Assembly (NCBI GenBank): GCA_024638645.1 | Contig: JAHEJX010000002.1 | Location: 22,573-86,572, forward strand | DNA from: Actinomycetes bacterium | GTDB lineage: Bacteria > Actinomycetota > Acidimicrobiia > Spongiisociales > UBA5794 | DNA length: 64,000 nt | Direction of reading: 5' to 3' | In this document: positions 24,255 through 34,773 of the stretch, in pieces | How positions within the stretch are numbered: position 1 is the first letter of the stretch | Layout: the number at the start of each line of letters is the position of its first letter | Translations under genes and position numbers: made by a program | The notes under the pieces: generated by a model | What the model saw: the letters and a program-made list of their open reading frames with translations, nothing else | Told to the model about the DNA's origin: nothing | Database searches by the model: none

Positions 24255-25602
24255 GCTTCTCTACCTGGGCGCGGCAGTCCTGTTCATTGTCGGGTTGAAG
24301 ATGCTCGGCTCGCCGCGCAGTGCCAGGCGCGGGAACATCCTGGCGGCGCTGGGGATGCTCCTCGCCATCGTGGTAACGATGGTCGATTCCGAGATCCTGA
24401 GCTGGCGTACGGTCGTGGCCGGCCTTGTCGTCGGCAGCGTCGTTGGTGCAGCTCTCGCCATTCGAGTCCAGATGACCGCAATGCCACAGCTGGTCGCGGC
24501 GTTCAACGGATTCGGCGGAGCAGCCTCCGCCCTCGTCGCGGCGGCCGAGCTAGAACGTACCGGCGGCAATTTCTCCGCCGAGATCGGGTCGGTCGTGGCC
24601 GCATCGATTGCGATCGGCACCGTCACTTTTTCCGGATCATTCGTAGCATTCGGCAAGTTACAGGGCCTCATCCCGGGCCGGCCCATAGGCCTCAAGGTCC
24701 AGCAAGCGATCAATGCCCTACTGGCGGCCAACGTCATAGCGTTCAGCGCCTGGGGAATAGCGAGTGGGTCGCTTCCGCCCTATTGGCTCGTGGTAGCCGC
24801 TGCGTTCTTGCTCGGCATATTCGGTGTGCTCCCCATAGGCGGCGCCGACATGCCCGTCGTCATCTCACTGCTCAACTCCCTCTCCGGAGTTGCCGCAGCC
24901 ACCGCCGGCTTCGTAATTGGCAATTCTGCTCTGATAATCGGCGGCGCGCTTGTGGGCGCGGCAGGTCTGATCCTCACCATGCAGATGGGCGAGGCGATGA
25001 ATCGCAGCCTGGCCAACGTGCTCTTCTCCGGATTTGGCGGCACGAGCACTGCCGGCGAGATGTCGGACAAACCGGTCAACCGAGCAACGCCGGACGACGT
25101 TGCCATCGCGCTCGGCTATGCCGATAGCGTCGTGGTGGTTCCTGGATACGGGCTGGCAGTTGCTCAGGCTCAGCATGCAACCCGCGACCTCGGCGAGGCT
25201 CTCGAAGAGCGAGGGGTGAAGGTGACCTACGCAATCCATCCCGTAGCAGGGCGAATGCCCGGACACATGAACGTCCTTCTCGCAGAAGCAGACGTGCCAT
25301 ACGAGCAACTTCTCGACCTCGACCAATCCAATCCACAGTTCCCACAGACCGACGTCGTGCTCATCGTGGGCGCCAACGATGTGGTCAACCCGACGGCGCG
25401 CGACGACGCAACGAGCCCGATCTACGGAATGCCGATTCTCGAGGTCGATGAAGCCCGCACGGTCGTCGTGATCAAACGTTCGTTGTCGCCCGGATTCGCC
25501 GGCATTGACAACCCACTCTTCTATTTCGACAAGACAATGATGTTGTTCGCCGACGGCAAAGCCGCCATGGAGGCCATACTGAAAGCTCTCAAGGATGTCT
25601 GA
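24247..25602 (+). CDS. pntB: NAD(P) transhydrogenase subunit beta
   Basis: This 451-residue protein has eight to nine membrane helices in its first 265 residues (including QLVAAFNGFGGAASALVAAAEL and GGADMPVVISLLNSLSGVAAATAGF) and a C-terminal NADP(H)-binding domain III with the VVVPGYGLAVAQAQHATRDLGEAL loop and GANDVVNPTARDD. The conserved ending FAGIDNPLFYFDKTMMLFADGK is present. The subunit completes the proton pore with pntAB. The set of three genes is complete and contiguous. Confidence 0.94.
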   Translation: MVELLYLGAAVLFIVGLKMLGSPRSARRGNILAALGMLLAIVVTMVDSEILSWRTVVAGLVVGSVVGAALAIRVQMTAMPQLVAAFNGFGGAASALVAAAELERTGGNFSAEIGSVVAASIAIGTVTFSGSFVAFGKLQGLIPGRPIGLKVQQAINALLAANVIAFSAWGIASGSLPPYWLVVAAAFLLGIFGVLPIGGADMPVVISLLNSLSGVAAATAGFVIGNSALIIGGALVGAAGLILTMQMGEAMNRSLANVLFSGFGGTSTAGEMSDKPVNRATPDDVAIALGYADSVVVVPGYGLAVAQAQHATRDLGEALEERGVKVTYAIHPVAGRMPGHMNVLLAEADVPYEQLLDLDQSNPQFPQTDVVLIVGANDVVNPTARDDATSPIYGMPILEVDEARTVVVIKRSLSPGFAGIDNPLFYFDKTMMLFADGKAAMEAILKALKDV

Positions 25603-25672
25603 CCCATCGGTCCCCGTCTGCGAGGGATGAGTCAGCGGTAGGCAGTCAAATCTGCAATCTGAGGTTGGTCCT

Positions 25673-26272
25673 GTGGAGTTCTATGAGGCTGTTCGACAGC
25701 GCAGGATGATCAGAAGCTACCGCGCCGATCCGGTGGATTCTGCCGCGATCGACCGCATCCTCGATTCGGCGCGACGAGGACCTTCGGCGGGATACTCACA
25801 GGGCATCGAGTTCGTGGTGGTCACTTCCATCGCAGGTCGCCGGGCGATCGCGAGTGCCGCCGGCGAGGACTCATACTCCGAGCGTGGATTCACGCCTTGG
25901 CTGTCCGGCGCACCGGTCCACGTTGTCATCGCCGTAGACATCGAACGGTATCGCGAGCGCTACGCCGAGGCGGACAAGAGCGGCATCGACCACTGGAGCG
26001 TCCCCTACTGGTGGGTGGATGCTGGGGCGGCGCTGATGCTCATGTTGCTTGCGGCCGTCGACGAGGGCCTCGCGGCCGGGTTCCTCGGCAGCCACGCCAT
26101 CAATGAGTTGGCGGAGACTGTCGGCTTGCCCGATCGATTCGAAACACTGGGAGTTGTCACGATCGGGCATTCCGAGGCGGCGGAGGTGGTCGGGAGTGCA
26201 GAGCGGGGTCGCCGGGACCGATCGGACGTGGTTCATACCGAGCTGTGGGACGAGGCAGCCGGGATCGACTAG
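25673..26272 (+). CDS. Nitroreductase-family FMN oxidoreductase
   Basis: This 199-residue protein has the nitroreductase layout: N-terminal FYEAVRQRRMIRSYRADPVDSAAIDRILDSARRGPSAGYSQG, with the R-x-S/MI-R-x-Y phosphate-binding pattern, and a C-terminal GFLGSHAINELAETVGLPDRFETLGVVTIGH. Start is GTG 25673. FMN-dependent reduction of nitro, quinone or other substrates is expected, but the physiological substrate is unknown. A tail rich in charged residues (GRRDRSDVVHTELWDE) is like F420/FMN-binding nitroreductases of actinobacteria. It is followed 34 nt later by an ABC exporter. Confidence 0.82.
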   Translation: MEFYEAVRQRRMIRSYRADPVDSAAIDRILDSARRGPSAGYSQGIEFVVVTSIAGRRAIASAAGEDSYSERGFTPWLSGAPVHVVIAVDIERYRERYAEADKSGIDHWSVPYWWVDAGAALMLMLLAAVDEGLAAGFLGSHAINELAETVGLPDRFETLGVVTIGHSEAAEVVGSAERGRRDRSDVVHTELWDEAAGID

Positions 26273-26306
26273 CCCGGGAGGCGATACCGGTAGGCTCACC
26301 CGGCTC

Positions 26307-27200
26307 ATGCTTCAAGTCAGAGAACTCACCAAGGCCTACGGCGAGATCATCGCGCTCCGGGGCGTAAGCATGAATGTCCACAAAGGTCAGCTGCTCGGCT
26401 TTCTCGGACCCAATGGAGCAGGCAAGACAACGACTATGAGGTCGGTCTTCGGTCTCGTCGAACCGGACTCAGGTGAGGTCCTCTGGAACGGCGATCCAAT
26501 CGCAGCAAAGGATCGCCTCGGCTTCGGATACATGCCAGAAGAACGCGGCCTCTATCCCCGAATGCGCAACCTGGAACAGGTTGCGTACTTCGGCATGCTG
26601 CACGGCATGAGCCGCCAGGCCGCCTACCTCGAGGCCGGTCGCTGGCTCGCCGAATTCGGTCTCGCCGACCGTGCCGAAGGAAGGCTCGAGGAACTCTCCC
26701 ACGGCAACCAGCAGCGGCTTCAGCTCGCAGCCGCGCTCGTTCACTCCCCCGAGCTTCTGGTCCTTGACGAGCCGTTTGCCGGGCTCGATCCCGTCGGAGT
26801 CGGCGCAATGGGCGAGATCCTGGCCGCTCAGGCTGCGGCCGGCACAGCGGTCGTCTTCTCGAGCCATCAGCTGGACCTCGTCGAAGACCTATGCGACGAC
26901 GTCGTCATCATCAACGAGGGAGCCGTTGCGTTGGCCGGCGCGGTTCGCGAGCTGAGGACAGGCGCGGCGCACCGGCATGTGACTGTGGAAGTGCGCGACG
27001 GTGATCCCGGATGGGTTCAGGCTGTGCCCCAGGCCGCGGTGCTGCGTCGTGACGGGGATCGAGTCTTGCTCGACGTGAGCAACGGGATACAGCTCGACGC
27101 CCTCCTGGCTGCGGCCCAAGCTGCCGGCGAGGTCGTCGAATTCTCCTATGAGCCGCCGAGCCTCAACGAGGTCTTCCTGGACGCAGTTGGCGGATCGTGA
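26307..27200 (+). CDS. ABC-2-type exporter ATPase (NatA-like)
   Basis: This 297-residue ATPase has Walker A LGPNGAGKTT at about residue 34, the Q-loop/YMPEERGLYPRMRN segment typical of NatA/YhaQ-type exporters, the signature LSHGNQQRLQLAAALVHSPELLVLDEPFAGLDPVG with Walker B, and the H-loop (FSSHQLDLVEDLCDDVVII). The signature LSHGN departs from LSGGQ but is normal in this subgroup. A C-terminal domain of about 80 residues follows. ATG 26307 is used; the longer frame in the track antisense to the nitroreductase is not coding. It overlaps the permease gene by four bases (GTGA). Confidence 0.9.
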   Translation: MLQVRELTKAYGEIIALRGVSMNVHKGQLLGFLGPNGAGKTTTMRSVFGLVEPDSGEVLWNGDPIAAKDRLGFGYMPEERGLYPRMRNLEQVAYFGMLHGMSRQAAYLEAGRWLAEFGLADRAEGRLEELSHGNQQRLQLAAALVHSPELLVLDEPFAGLDPVGVGAMGEILAAQAAAGTAVVFSSHQLDLVEDLCDDVVIINEGAVALAGAVRELRTGAAHRHVTVEVRDGDPGWVQAVPQAAVLRRDGDRVLLDVSNGIQLDALLAAAQAAGEVVEFSYEPPSLNEVFLDAVGGS

Positions 27201-28384
27201 ACGACTGGCGGACCCTCTTGTTGGTCGGCAGGCGCGACTTTGTCGAGCGACTCAAGTCGCGGGCGTTTCAGATTTCGACCGCCCTGACGATCGTGCTTGT
27301 TCTCGCCGCAGTGGTTCTCCCGCAGCTTTTCGACAATGGCCCGAACGAGTGGGAAGTCGGGGTGGTTGGCATCGATCCGAGCCAGTTGGAGATCACCATG
27401 CAGGCGCTTCAGGCTTCAAACGACGCCGTCGCGGTGAATGTGCGCACCGCAGTCTCCCGAGACGATGTCATCGTCCTCTTGGAAGACGGTGAGATCGACG
27501 TCGCTGTCGTGCGAGGTGAGGGAGTGATCGCGGGTGACGGCACGTCGCGGGCGCTTTCCACACTCGCGGCGGCCGCCGTGACGGCAGTTGAGCTCACCAG
27601 CCGGGCCGAGCAGCTTGGGCTCTCGCCTGAACAGGTTGCCGGCCTCCTCGGCATCGAGCAGCCGCCAATTCGCTCGATCGGCGGAGACGAGGAACCCGAC
27701 GACCGCGGCGCTGAGACCCTTGCTCTTTTTGCGACCATTCTCCTATTCGTCTCCATCGTGACCTATGGCCAATGGATTCTCATTGGTGTCATCGAAGAGA
27801 AATCGAACCGCGTCGTAGAAGTTGTCGTCGGCACCGTCTCTCCCCGGACCCTGCTCACAGGCAAGGTATTCGGTATTGGGCTGCTCGGTCTCATCCAGCT
27901 GGTTGTCATTGCGATCGTGGCGTTTGCCGCCCTGCGGGTCACAGGAGCAGGCGACCTACCTGACACGACCGGCGCCGTGGTCTTGGCGAGCGCTTTTTGG
28001 TTCCTCGGCGGTTTCGCTTTCTACGCAACGGCGTACGCAGCCGCCGGCGCTCTGGTGTCACGCCAAGAGGAAGCCCAGAACGCAGCTTTTCCGCTGACCC
28101 TCGTGCTGATGGCCGCTTACTTCGTCGCCACGTTTTCGATAAGCGGCGATAACCCCGTGATCCGGGTGGCTTCGCTGCTTCCACCATTCGCCCCAATGAC
28201 CATGCCGCTACAGATTGCCCTTGGCAGGGCATCTACCACCGAGATCCTCATCTCGTCCGCCCTCATGGTGCTCGGGGTCTACTTCTTGCTGCGGGTCGCG
28301 GCTCGGATCTATCGCGGCGGCATCCTCCGTTCAGGAGGCAAGATCCGGATAAATGAGGCGTGGCGATCGGCAGAGGGGCGATGA
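27197..28384 (+). CDS. ABC-2-type exporter permease (NatB-like)
   Basis: This 395-residue membrane protein has one N-terminal helix (about 24-41), a long extracytoplasmic domain (about 45-178), and five C-terminal helices beginning with [54 protein letters not shown], the sequence hallmark of NatB/YhaP-type ABC-2 permeases. It works with the preceding ATPase. NatAB of Bacillus exports sodium; substrate here is unknown. Start is GTG, overlapping the ATPase stop. Metal or cation stress is possible but not shown. Confidence 0.87.
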   Translation: MNDWRTLLLVGRRDFVERLKSRAFQISTALTIVLVLAAVVLPQLFDNGPNEWEVGVVGIDPSQLEITMQALQASNDAVAVNVRTAVSRDDVIVLLEDGEIDVAVVRGEGVIAGDGTSRALSTLAAAAVTAVELTSRAEQLGLSPEQVAGLLGIEQPPIRSIGGDEEPDDRGAETLALFATILLFVSIVTYGQWILIGVIEEKSNRVVEVVVGTVSPRTLLTGKVFGIGLLGLIQLVVIAIVAFAALRVTGAGDLPDTTGAVVLASAFWFLGGFAFYATAYAAAGALVSRQEEAQNAAFPLTLVLMAAYFVATFSISGDNPVIRVASLLPPFAPMTMPLQIALGRASTTEILISSALMVLGVYFLLRVAARIYRGGILRSGGKIRINEAWRSAEGR

Positions 28385-28424
28385 TCAGATTCTTGGTCGT
28401 ATTCACTCTCTAGACTGCCGCTTC

Positions 28425-29621
<1,197 letters not shown>

Positions 29622-29640
29622 AGAGCGCAGTTCGAAGCGG

Positions 29641-30546
29641 CTAGTGGCCGCGAATGTCGAAAACCGCAGTCTTCGCTCCGTACTTTGGTGCGGAGGCGCC
29701 CGAACGCTTGAGCATCGTTACAACTCGTCGTCTATGAGGGCGAAATGGCTCGAGCAACTCGAGCATCCTGGTGTCGTCTGCTCGAGCCTCACCGGCGAGC
29801 GTCCACGCGATCGTGTTCGGCAAATGGAAATCTCCGATCGGCACGGCGTCCCTATCGCCCCATGCGACTCCCATTACGTGCCCCGAAGTCCACGGCCCAA
29901 TGCCTCTGATCGCATGGAGCCGAGCGTAGGCGGCGTCCTTGTCCATGGTCAGTATCTCTTCGAGGCGTTTGGCGCGGCGAGCTGCTTCGCGCAGTACATC
30001 GGCTCGGCTGCGTTCGATGCCGTGGCGATGGAAGTCTTCGTAACTGAGGCTCGCGATCGCCTCTGGGGTGGGCGGCAGCTTGAGACCCGCCGGGCCTGGT
30101 GCCGGCTCCCCGTACGTATGGACGAGGCGCTGATAACCCTGCTTGGCCTCGCCGCTCGTTATGCGCTGCGCCAGAATCGTGGGTGCAGCCACTTCCCAGA
30201 CCCGCTGCGTCGAACCGAGCCGAAGGCCCCGCAGCCTGCGCGCCACCGCGCGGACGGCTCCTGGGGGCGGCTTGAATTCCGCCGGATCATCGTCGAGGCC
30301 CAACAATCGGGGCAACGCTTCGAGCTCACTGCCGGCGCCCAGTCCCCAAGCCCTAGCTACGATTCCCTTGTTTTCGCGACGAACGACAAGCTGAACGGGA
30401 CCATCTGCGTTGCGGCAGGCCACGTGGAAGTCGCCGCCCGAACGGCGCGTCGTATGCCCTCCCGGCCCGAGAAGCGCGAACATCACGGCCGCCAAGTCGA
30501 ACGGACCGGCAACGTCTATTTGTCGGGTTGCCACCATGACCTCCAA
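29641..30546 (-). CDS. AlkA-like DNA-3-methyladenine glycosylase (HhH-GPD)
   Basis: This 301-residue protein removes alkylated bases from DNA in the AlkA family manner. An N-terminal AlkA-like beta domain (VAGPFDLAAVMFALLGPGGHTTRRSGGDFHVACR) precedes the HhH-GPD domain: LHAIRGIGPWTSGHVMGVAWG forms the hairpin-helix-hairpin, and the catalytic aspartate follows in the VPIGDFHLPNTIAWTLAG segment (D in GDFHLPN). ATG 30546 is the first start, MVATRQ four residues later an alternative. It is divergent from the septum-formation-like gene and convergent with metK with a 19-bp gap. A 302-residue frame on the other strand is a composition-driven shadow. Confidence 0.85.
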   Translation of the reverse strand: MEVMVATRQIDVAGPFDLAAVMFALLGPGGHTTRRSGGDFHVACRNADGPVQLVVRRENKGIVARAWGLGAGSELEALPRLLGLDDDPAEFKPPPGAVRAVARRLRGLRLGSTQRVWEVAAPTILAQRITSGEAKQGYQRLVHTYGEPAPGPAGLKLPPTPEAIASLSYEDFHRHGIERSRADVLREAARRAKRLEEILTMDKDAAYARLHAIRGIGPWTSGHVMGVAWGDRDAVPIGDFHLPNTIAWTLAGEARADDTRMLELLEPFRPHRRRVVTMLKRSGASAPKYGAKTAVFDIRGH

Positions 30547-30642
30547 CGCTAATGGCCGACCTACCTGTGCTAAACCTCTGCGGAGTGTGCGCCGAAACCA
30601 TTAGTCGCGTACGAGAACGCTCAGAATCGAGGGGGCCCACCC

Positions 30643-31374
30643 ATGACCGATCGCAACGATGGCACCGACGCCGCTAGCAGCGAGGACCTGATCAGGCAGG
30701 CTCGCGAGGCCTACGTCGCGCCAAGCGACGCTCCTCCGGCGCCCGCTGCCGACGCCGAGACGTGGGCTGCAGCTGAGACTCCCTCGCCGGCCGCGACGGA
30801 GACCGTTCCTCGGCCTTCCGACTACGTACGTGCCGAGTACCAGGATTCCGTCGCTGCCCCCGATAGCGCTCCCCCTGCCGGAGCCGTGACCTATGAGGCG
30901 CAACGCCCGTCGTTCCTTCAGCGGTTCGGCGGTCTCTTGGTGGGTCTTGCCGTGGTTGGCGGCTTCATCGCATTCGCCGCCTTCGATCGGACTACGAGCG
31001 TTGATGATCTGGCCGTCGGTGACTGCCTGCGGATGCCAAACGCCGAGGAGATCAGCTCGGTCGAGTCTGCATCATGCGCAGAGGATCATGAGCTGGAGGT
31101 CTTCGCCCTCGTGACTCTCGCCGAGAGCACAGTCGCTCGCTATCCGGGCGAGGATGCTGTCGCCAACGCCATCTTCGACCTGTGCCTGCCCCGCTTCGAG
31201 CCATACATCGGCGCCTCTTACGACACGTCGGCGTGGTACATCAACGCCATCTTCCCAACCCAGGAAAGTTGGGAAGAGGCAGACGACCGTCAGGGAACTT
31301 GTGTTGTCTACCAGCCCGGAGCGAACGATGAGGCAGTCACCCTCACCGGAACCGCCCGCGGCTCCAACACCTGA
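30643..31374 (+). CDS. Septum-formation-like membrane protein
   Basis: This 243-residue protein has a disordered acidic and Pro/Ala-rich N-terminal region of about 88 residues, one membrane helix (about 93-112), and an extracytoplasmic domain with the pattern GDCLRMPNAEEISSVESASCAEDHELEVFALV ... CLPRFEPYIGASYDTSAWYINAIFPTQESWEEADDRQGTCVVYQ. That conserved C..C..C..W..GDR..C arrangement is the Septum_form domain seen in actinobacterial membrane proteins. Its role in division is suggested by the name of the family but not demonstrated here. Start is an ATG; GGAGGG sits near the plausible ribosome-binding site region (GGGGG). Confidence 0.8.
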   Translation: MTDRNDGTDAASSEDLIRQAREAYVAPSDAPPAPAADAETWAAAETPSPAATETVPRPSDYVRAEYQDSVAAPDSAPPAGAVTYEAQRPSFLQRFGGLLVGLAVVGGFIAFAAFDRTTSVDDLAVGDCLRMPNAEEISSVESASCAEDHELEVFALVTLAESTVARYPGEDAVANAIFDLCLPRFEPYIGASYDTSAWYINAIFPTQESWEEADDRQGTCVVYQPGANDEAVTLTGTARGSNT

Positions 31375-31594
31375 TAGCTCCACCCCCGGTGGGTCGGCGC
31401 GCGATATGGGGGATGTTCGCGGTGCCAATGACCGGGTCCCGCAGCGGCCGCAGAGCATTGCCGGGGGACATGTAGTACCGCAGGCGGCCGGTCGTTCGGT
31501 ATTCGGTCGAGGCATTGTTGGCCCCGAGACCGGGCAGAAACGGTCGGCAATTGCGGCGGCGCTCTCGCCGGCAGCGCCCGCTAGCGTTGCGGCT

Positions 31595-33883
31595 ATGCGC
31601 CGAACCATCACTTTTCTAGCCGCCGCCCTGACGATGCTGATGGGCCCGGCAGCCTTAGCCCAGCAGACCAACTTCGATTGCGGTGAATACCGCGGCGTCG
31701 TTTGCGCAGGGTTCTTCACCGACTCAGCCGACATAGTGGACGACGATCAGCGGATCGAGGACGCAGTCGACCGGGTGGTGACCAGGTATGGCAATCAGAT
31801 CGCCGTGGTGACGGTGGCCGACAGTTCCCCGGAGAGCCCAGCCGACTTCGCGGACAACCTCGGCAACGACTGGGGAGTCGGCGGGCCCGATCAGGACGGC
31901 ATCGTGGTGCTCGTCGACATTGCCAATCGACGCACCGAGGTTCGGACAGGTCAAGGGCTATCGATCAACGCCAGCCGGATCGCCGGCGCCGGCGACTCGT
32001 TCTTCGGGGTTGGCGATTTCGAAGGTGGCTTGGTCGCCATCATCGGGAGCATTCAGACGGCATTGGAGGACGAAGAAGCAGGCATCACGGGGTCCGCAGG
32101 CAATGCCGACACCGACGACTCGGGTGACCGGAGCTATCTGGGGCTGATCCTCGCTGCCGGTGCCATTGCTGGTGGCGGGTTCCTAATCAACCGCAACCGC
32201 CAGAAGCGCAAGGACGAAAGGCTCGCCGTGCGCATCCAGCTCGTCGACGATCAGCTGCGACGGCTCGACGTGCCCGGCCACGAGTTGCCGCAACTGGCGG
32301 AGTACACGATTGCCCCACAACAAGGCAGGGGCGACATCTCGACGGCAGATGCCGTCGCTGCGCTGCGCGATTTGGAGGTAGGCAAGGCACCGTCGGATGA
32401 TTCGATTCCTCCCCTCCAGATTGCCGGTTTGGTTGCCGTGATCGATCGACAAAGGCTCCTTGCCGAGACGGCAATCCCGCTGGAGCTCGCCGCATCCGAC
32501 GAACGCGACATCCTGGAAAATGCTGTACAGAACGCAGCCCGACGCGCACAGGATCGCGAGATCTCAGATGAAGCCTTCGAGGTCAATCTGCAAGAGGTGA
32601 AGCGCCTTGTGGAGTCGCTGCGGCCACATCGAGTCGCCGCCGATCGTCGTCGCTTCGGGATTGCAATGGCGGACCGGTCGGTAGCGACAGGTCACGGAGC
32701 AGCGACACTGACTGAATCTGCCGACCGGTTTCTGGAGGCGGCGCCGGCGTTCGACGGCAGCCTCCCCCTCGCCACCAGTCTCGAAGAGTTCGCCGACATC
32801 TACAGCGTGGCGGCAATGAAGACCGACCGGATGGCAGAGCTGATGGACCGTTTGCCCGACACGACCGCCCGTGTTGCCGTGGCCGCAGCACTCGCCGACG
32901 TGAGTGACGACCTCGATGCATCCGTCGAGGAGTACGAGGCCCTCCGCCACAAGCTGGAACGTGAGGGAACGGCACTCGCCGCCGACGGGCTGGACGTCCC
33001 AGCCATCGCTGCGCTCCTCCTGATGAACCACGACGAGACCAACGCAGGCGAGTTCATCGAGGCGTACAACGCAAACCGCCAACGCGGCCTCGACCCCGGC
33101 GAAGCAGTCGAATTGGCGCTAGCTGGGCTGCGCCATCCCAGCGACATCAAGCTGGTGCGAGCCGAGGCCACCCGTCTTGGACTACCCGTTTCGATCACAA
33201 CCGCGCTGCTGCGACGGCGTGATGACGGTCCGGACGTGTACCAGGGACTCCTGCGCGAGCTCGCTAGTGAAGGCGTCGAGGGCGACACCCGGCGGACCGT
33301 TGCTGGAATCCTCGCCGTTTCCCTCGAACCGTCACAGGCCGTCGTTCGTTGGCTCGAGGCCCGCAAAGCGCTCGCCGACCTGGGCCTCCAGGGGGCTTAC
33401 GCAGATGTGGCTGCCGCCTTTGGAGCCTCGGACCACCGCGGCCCCCGCAAGTTTGCTCTGGCATACGCGGCCCAACGGCAAGCGCTGGCTCGCAGCGATA
33501 TCGAGGGCGGCGACCGGTTCGCGCCCGAACTTGCGCACGACGGCACATCGCGCCAGACGGACAGCTGGACCCGAAGTCGTATCCCTCCGGGCCTCTATGA
33601 CTTCGATCCGTTCACGCTGCTTTATTACCACTGGGTCATAACCCGCGGCCATCACGGCTCGTTTGGCTGGGAACCGATCTACAGAGACCAGAGCTGGGCC
33701 GGAGACCGTAACTCGTGGTGGGGCGGCGGATTCAGCGGCTGGGGTGGTGGCGGCGGCTTCGGCGGATCAGCCGGTGGATCCGGCGGCGGATCCAATTGGG
33801 GCGGGAGTTGGGGCGGCGGAGGATTTGGGGGCTGGAGCGGCGGCGGCGGATTCAGTGGGGGCGGCGGCGGTTCTGGCTGGTGA
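31595..33883 (+). CDS. TPM-domain membrane protein with coiled-coil body and glycine-rich tail
   Basis: This 762-residue protein has a signal peptide (residues 1-23, ending ALAQ), a TPM domain about 30-145 (QRIEDAVDRVVTRYGNQIAVVTVADSSPESPADFADNLGNDWGVGGPDQDGIVVLVDIANRRTEVRTG, the TLP18.3/Psb32/MOLO-1 fold) and a membrane helix near 182-201 (YLGLILAAGAIAGGGFLIN). A long cytoplasmic helical body follows, then a Gly/Ser/Trp tail at the end (GGGFSGWGGGGGFGG-type). The start ATG 31595 is chosen because it gives the signal peptide; the upstream frame belongs to another phase. Its stop overlaps the SpoU methylase GTG start. TPM proteins are linked to membrane repair or thylakoid and envelope maintenance, which is not demonstrated here. 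Confidence 0.8.
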   Translation: MRRTITFLAAALTMLMGPAALAQQTNFDCGEYRGVVCAGFFTDSADIVDDDQRIEDAVDRVVTRYGNQIAVVTVADSSPESPADFADNLGNDWGVGGPDQDGIVVLVDIANRRTEVRTGQGLSINASRIAGAGDSFFGVGDFEGGLVAIIGSIQTALEDEEAGITGSAGNADTDDSGDRSYLGLILAAGAIAGGGFLINRNRQKRKDERLAVRIQLVDDQLRRLDVPGHELPQLAEYTIAPQQGRGDISTADAVAALRDLEVGKAPSDDSIPPLQIAGLVAVIDRQRLLAETAIPLELAASDERDILENAVQNAARRAQDREISDEAFEVNLQEVKRLVESLRPHRVAADRRRFGIAMADRSVATGHGAATLTESADRFLEAAPAFDGSLPLATSLEEFADIYSVAAMKTDRMAELMDRLPDTTARVAVAAALADVSDDLDASVEEYEALRHKLEREGTALAADGLDVPAIAALLLMNHDETNAGEFIEAYNANRQRGLDPGEAVELALAGLRHPSDIKLVRAEATRLGLPVSITTALLRRRDDGPDVYQGLLRELASEGVEGDTRRTVAGILAVSLEPSQAVVRWLEARKALADLGLQGAYADVAAAFGASDHRGPRKFALAYAAQRQALARSDIEGGDRFAPELAHDGTSRQTDSWTRSRIPPGLYDFDPFTLLYYHWVITRGHHGSFGWEPIYRDQSWAGDRNSWWGGGFSGWGGGGGFGGSAGGSGGGSNWGGSWGGGGFGGWSGGGGFSGGGGGSGW

Positions 33884-34695
33884 GCGACGCCGTGCGTCGT
33901 ATCGACTCATCATCCAACTCGAAGGTCAAAGCCTGGCGAGCGCTCCACCAACGCAGAGGACGCGACGAATCGCAAATGTGCATAGTCGAGGGCGCGAGGG
34001 AGCTAGGAAGGGCTCTAGGTGCCGGACAGCATGTGGAAAGTGTCCTCGTCGGCGACTCCCCGGCTCCTTCCATCAGCGAGCTGGCTTCGGTTGCACAGCT
34101 AGGCGGCGCCGGCGTATTCGAATTGAGCGAGGCAGCATTCGCCAAAGTCTCGCTGCGGCGACATCCCGCCGACATCATCGGCATCGTCGAAGTGCCGGGC
34201 AGTTCGGTGCAAGCCATGACCGCACAGTCGCCGGCTCTGGTCCTAGTCGCCGACGCAATCGAGAAGCCGGGCAACCTCGGCGCCATGATCCGCTCCGCCG
34301 ACGGTGCAGGCGCCGACGCCGTGATCGCGTCCGACTTGGCGACCGACCTCGGCAATCCGAACATCATTCGCGCCTCGCAAGGCGCCGTCTTCGGGTTCCC
34401 TTGCGGTACCGGATCGGCGCCAGAGGTCACGGACTGGCTCGACGCGAACGGAATCACTCCCCTGGTTGCCACAGACGAGGCCGGCGAGGCGTTCTGGGAT
34501 GCCGACCTCACCGGACCGACGGCAATCGTCATTGGCAGCGAGGACGGCGGCGTCTCCCGGCACTGGCGCACCCACGGGTCTGTGTCGATCCCGATGCACG
34601 GTATGAGCGACAGCCTCAACGCCAGTGTCGCGGCGGCGCTCATTCTCTATGAAGCAAGGCGTCAGCGCCGGTCCGGCGCTGACGGTATCCGGTAG
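33880..34695 (+). CDS. SpoU/TrmH-family RNA 2'-O-methyltransferase
   Basis: This 271-residue protein has a SpoU substrate-binding N-terminus (RIDSSSNSKVKAWRALHQRRGRDESQMCIVEGARELGRAL) and the trefoil-knotted SpoU methylase domain: ALVLVADAIEKPGNLGAMIRSADGAGADAVIA (motif 1, with PGNLG and N, R), TAIVIGSEDGGVSRHW (motif 2, GSEDGGV), and VSIPMHGMSDSLNASVAAALILYEARRQR (motif 3, IPM...SLNVS). It probably methylates rRNA or tRNA ribose with SAM. Start is GTG 33880, overlapping the TPM protein stop (GTGA); the frame also continues upstream in the glycine-rich region but that is antiframe of the TPM gene. Its last codons lie in a perfect 25-bp inverted repeat. Confidence 0.88.
   Translation: MSDAVRRIDSSSNSKVKAWRALHQRRGRDESQMCIVEGARELGRALGAGQHVESVLVGDSPAPSISELASVAQLGGAGVFELSEAAFAKVSLRRHPADIIGIVEVPGSSVQAMTAQSPALVLVADAIEKPGNLGAMIRSADGAGADAVIASDLATDLGNPNIIRASQGAVFGFPCGTGSAPEVTDWLDANGITPLVATDEAGEAFWDADLTGPTAIVIGSEDGGVSRHWRTHGSVSIPMHGMSDSLNASVAAALILYEARRQRRSGADGIR
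34660..34684 (+). repeat. Perfect 12-bp-arm inverted repeat at 3' end of SpoU gene
   Basis: CGTCAGCGCCGG at 34660-34671 and CCGGCGCTGACG at 34673-34684 are exact reverse complements around a single T. It lies over the last codons before the stop at 34693-34695. With only one spacer base it is more palindrome-like than a relaxed hairpin and lacks a T-tract, so it is either a GC-stem terminator or a protein-binding site. Two direct CGGTATCG copies follow downstream before the SOS promoter. Confidence 0.5.
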
Positions 34696-34773
34696 TCAAT
34701 AGGCAGCGGTATCGCGGTATCGGTAACCGAGTAGGGAACATTCGCTACCGGCTGCAGTAGCTACCTCCTATCC

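Noticed and set aside
28393-28424. A SAM riboswitch or full promoter before metK
   Set aside because: Only a TAGACT-like -10 is visible; no riboswitch consensus or properly spaced -35 was found.
29644-30552. 302-residue plus-strand open frame opposite the AlkA-like gene
   Set aside because: It lies almost exactly antisense to a gene with clear HhH-GPD motifs, shows no family pattern and is a typical high-GC shadow frame.
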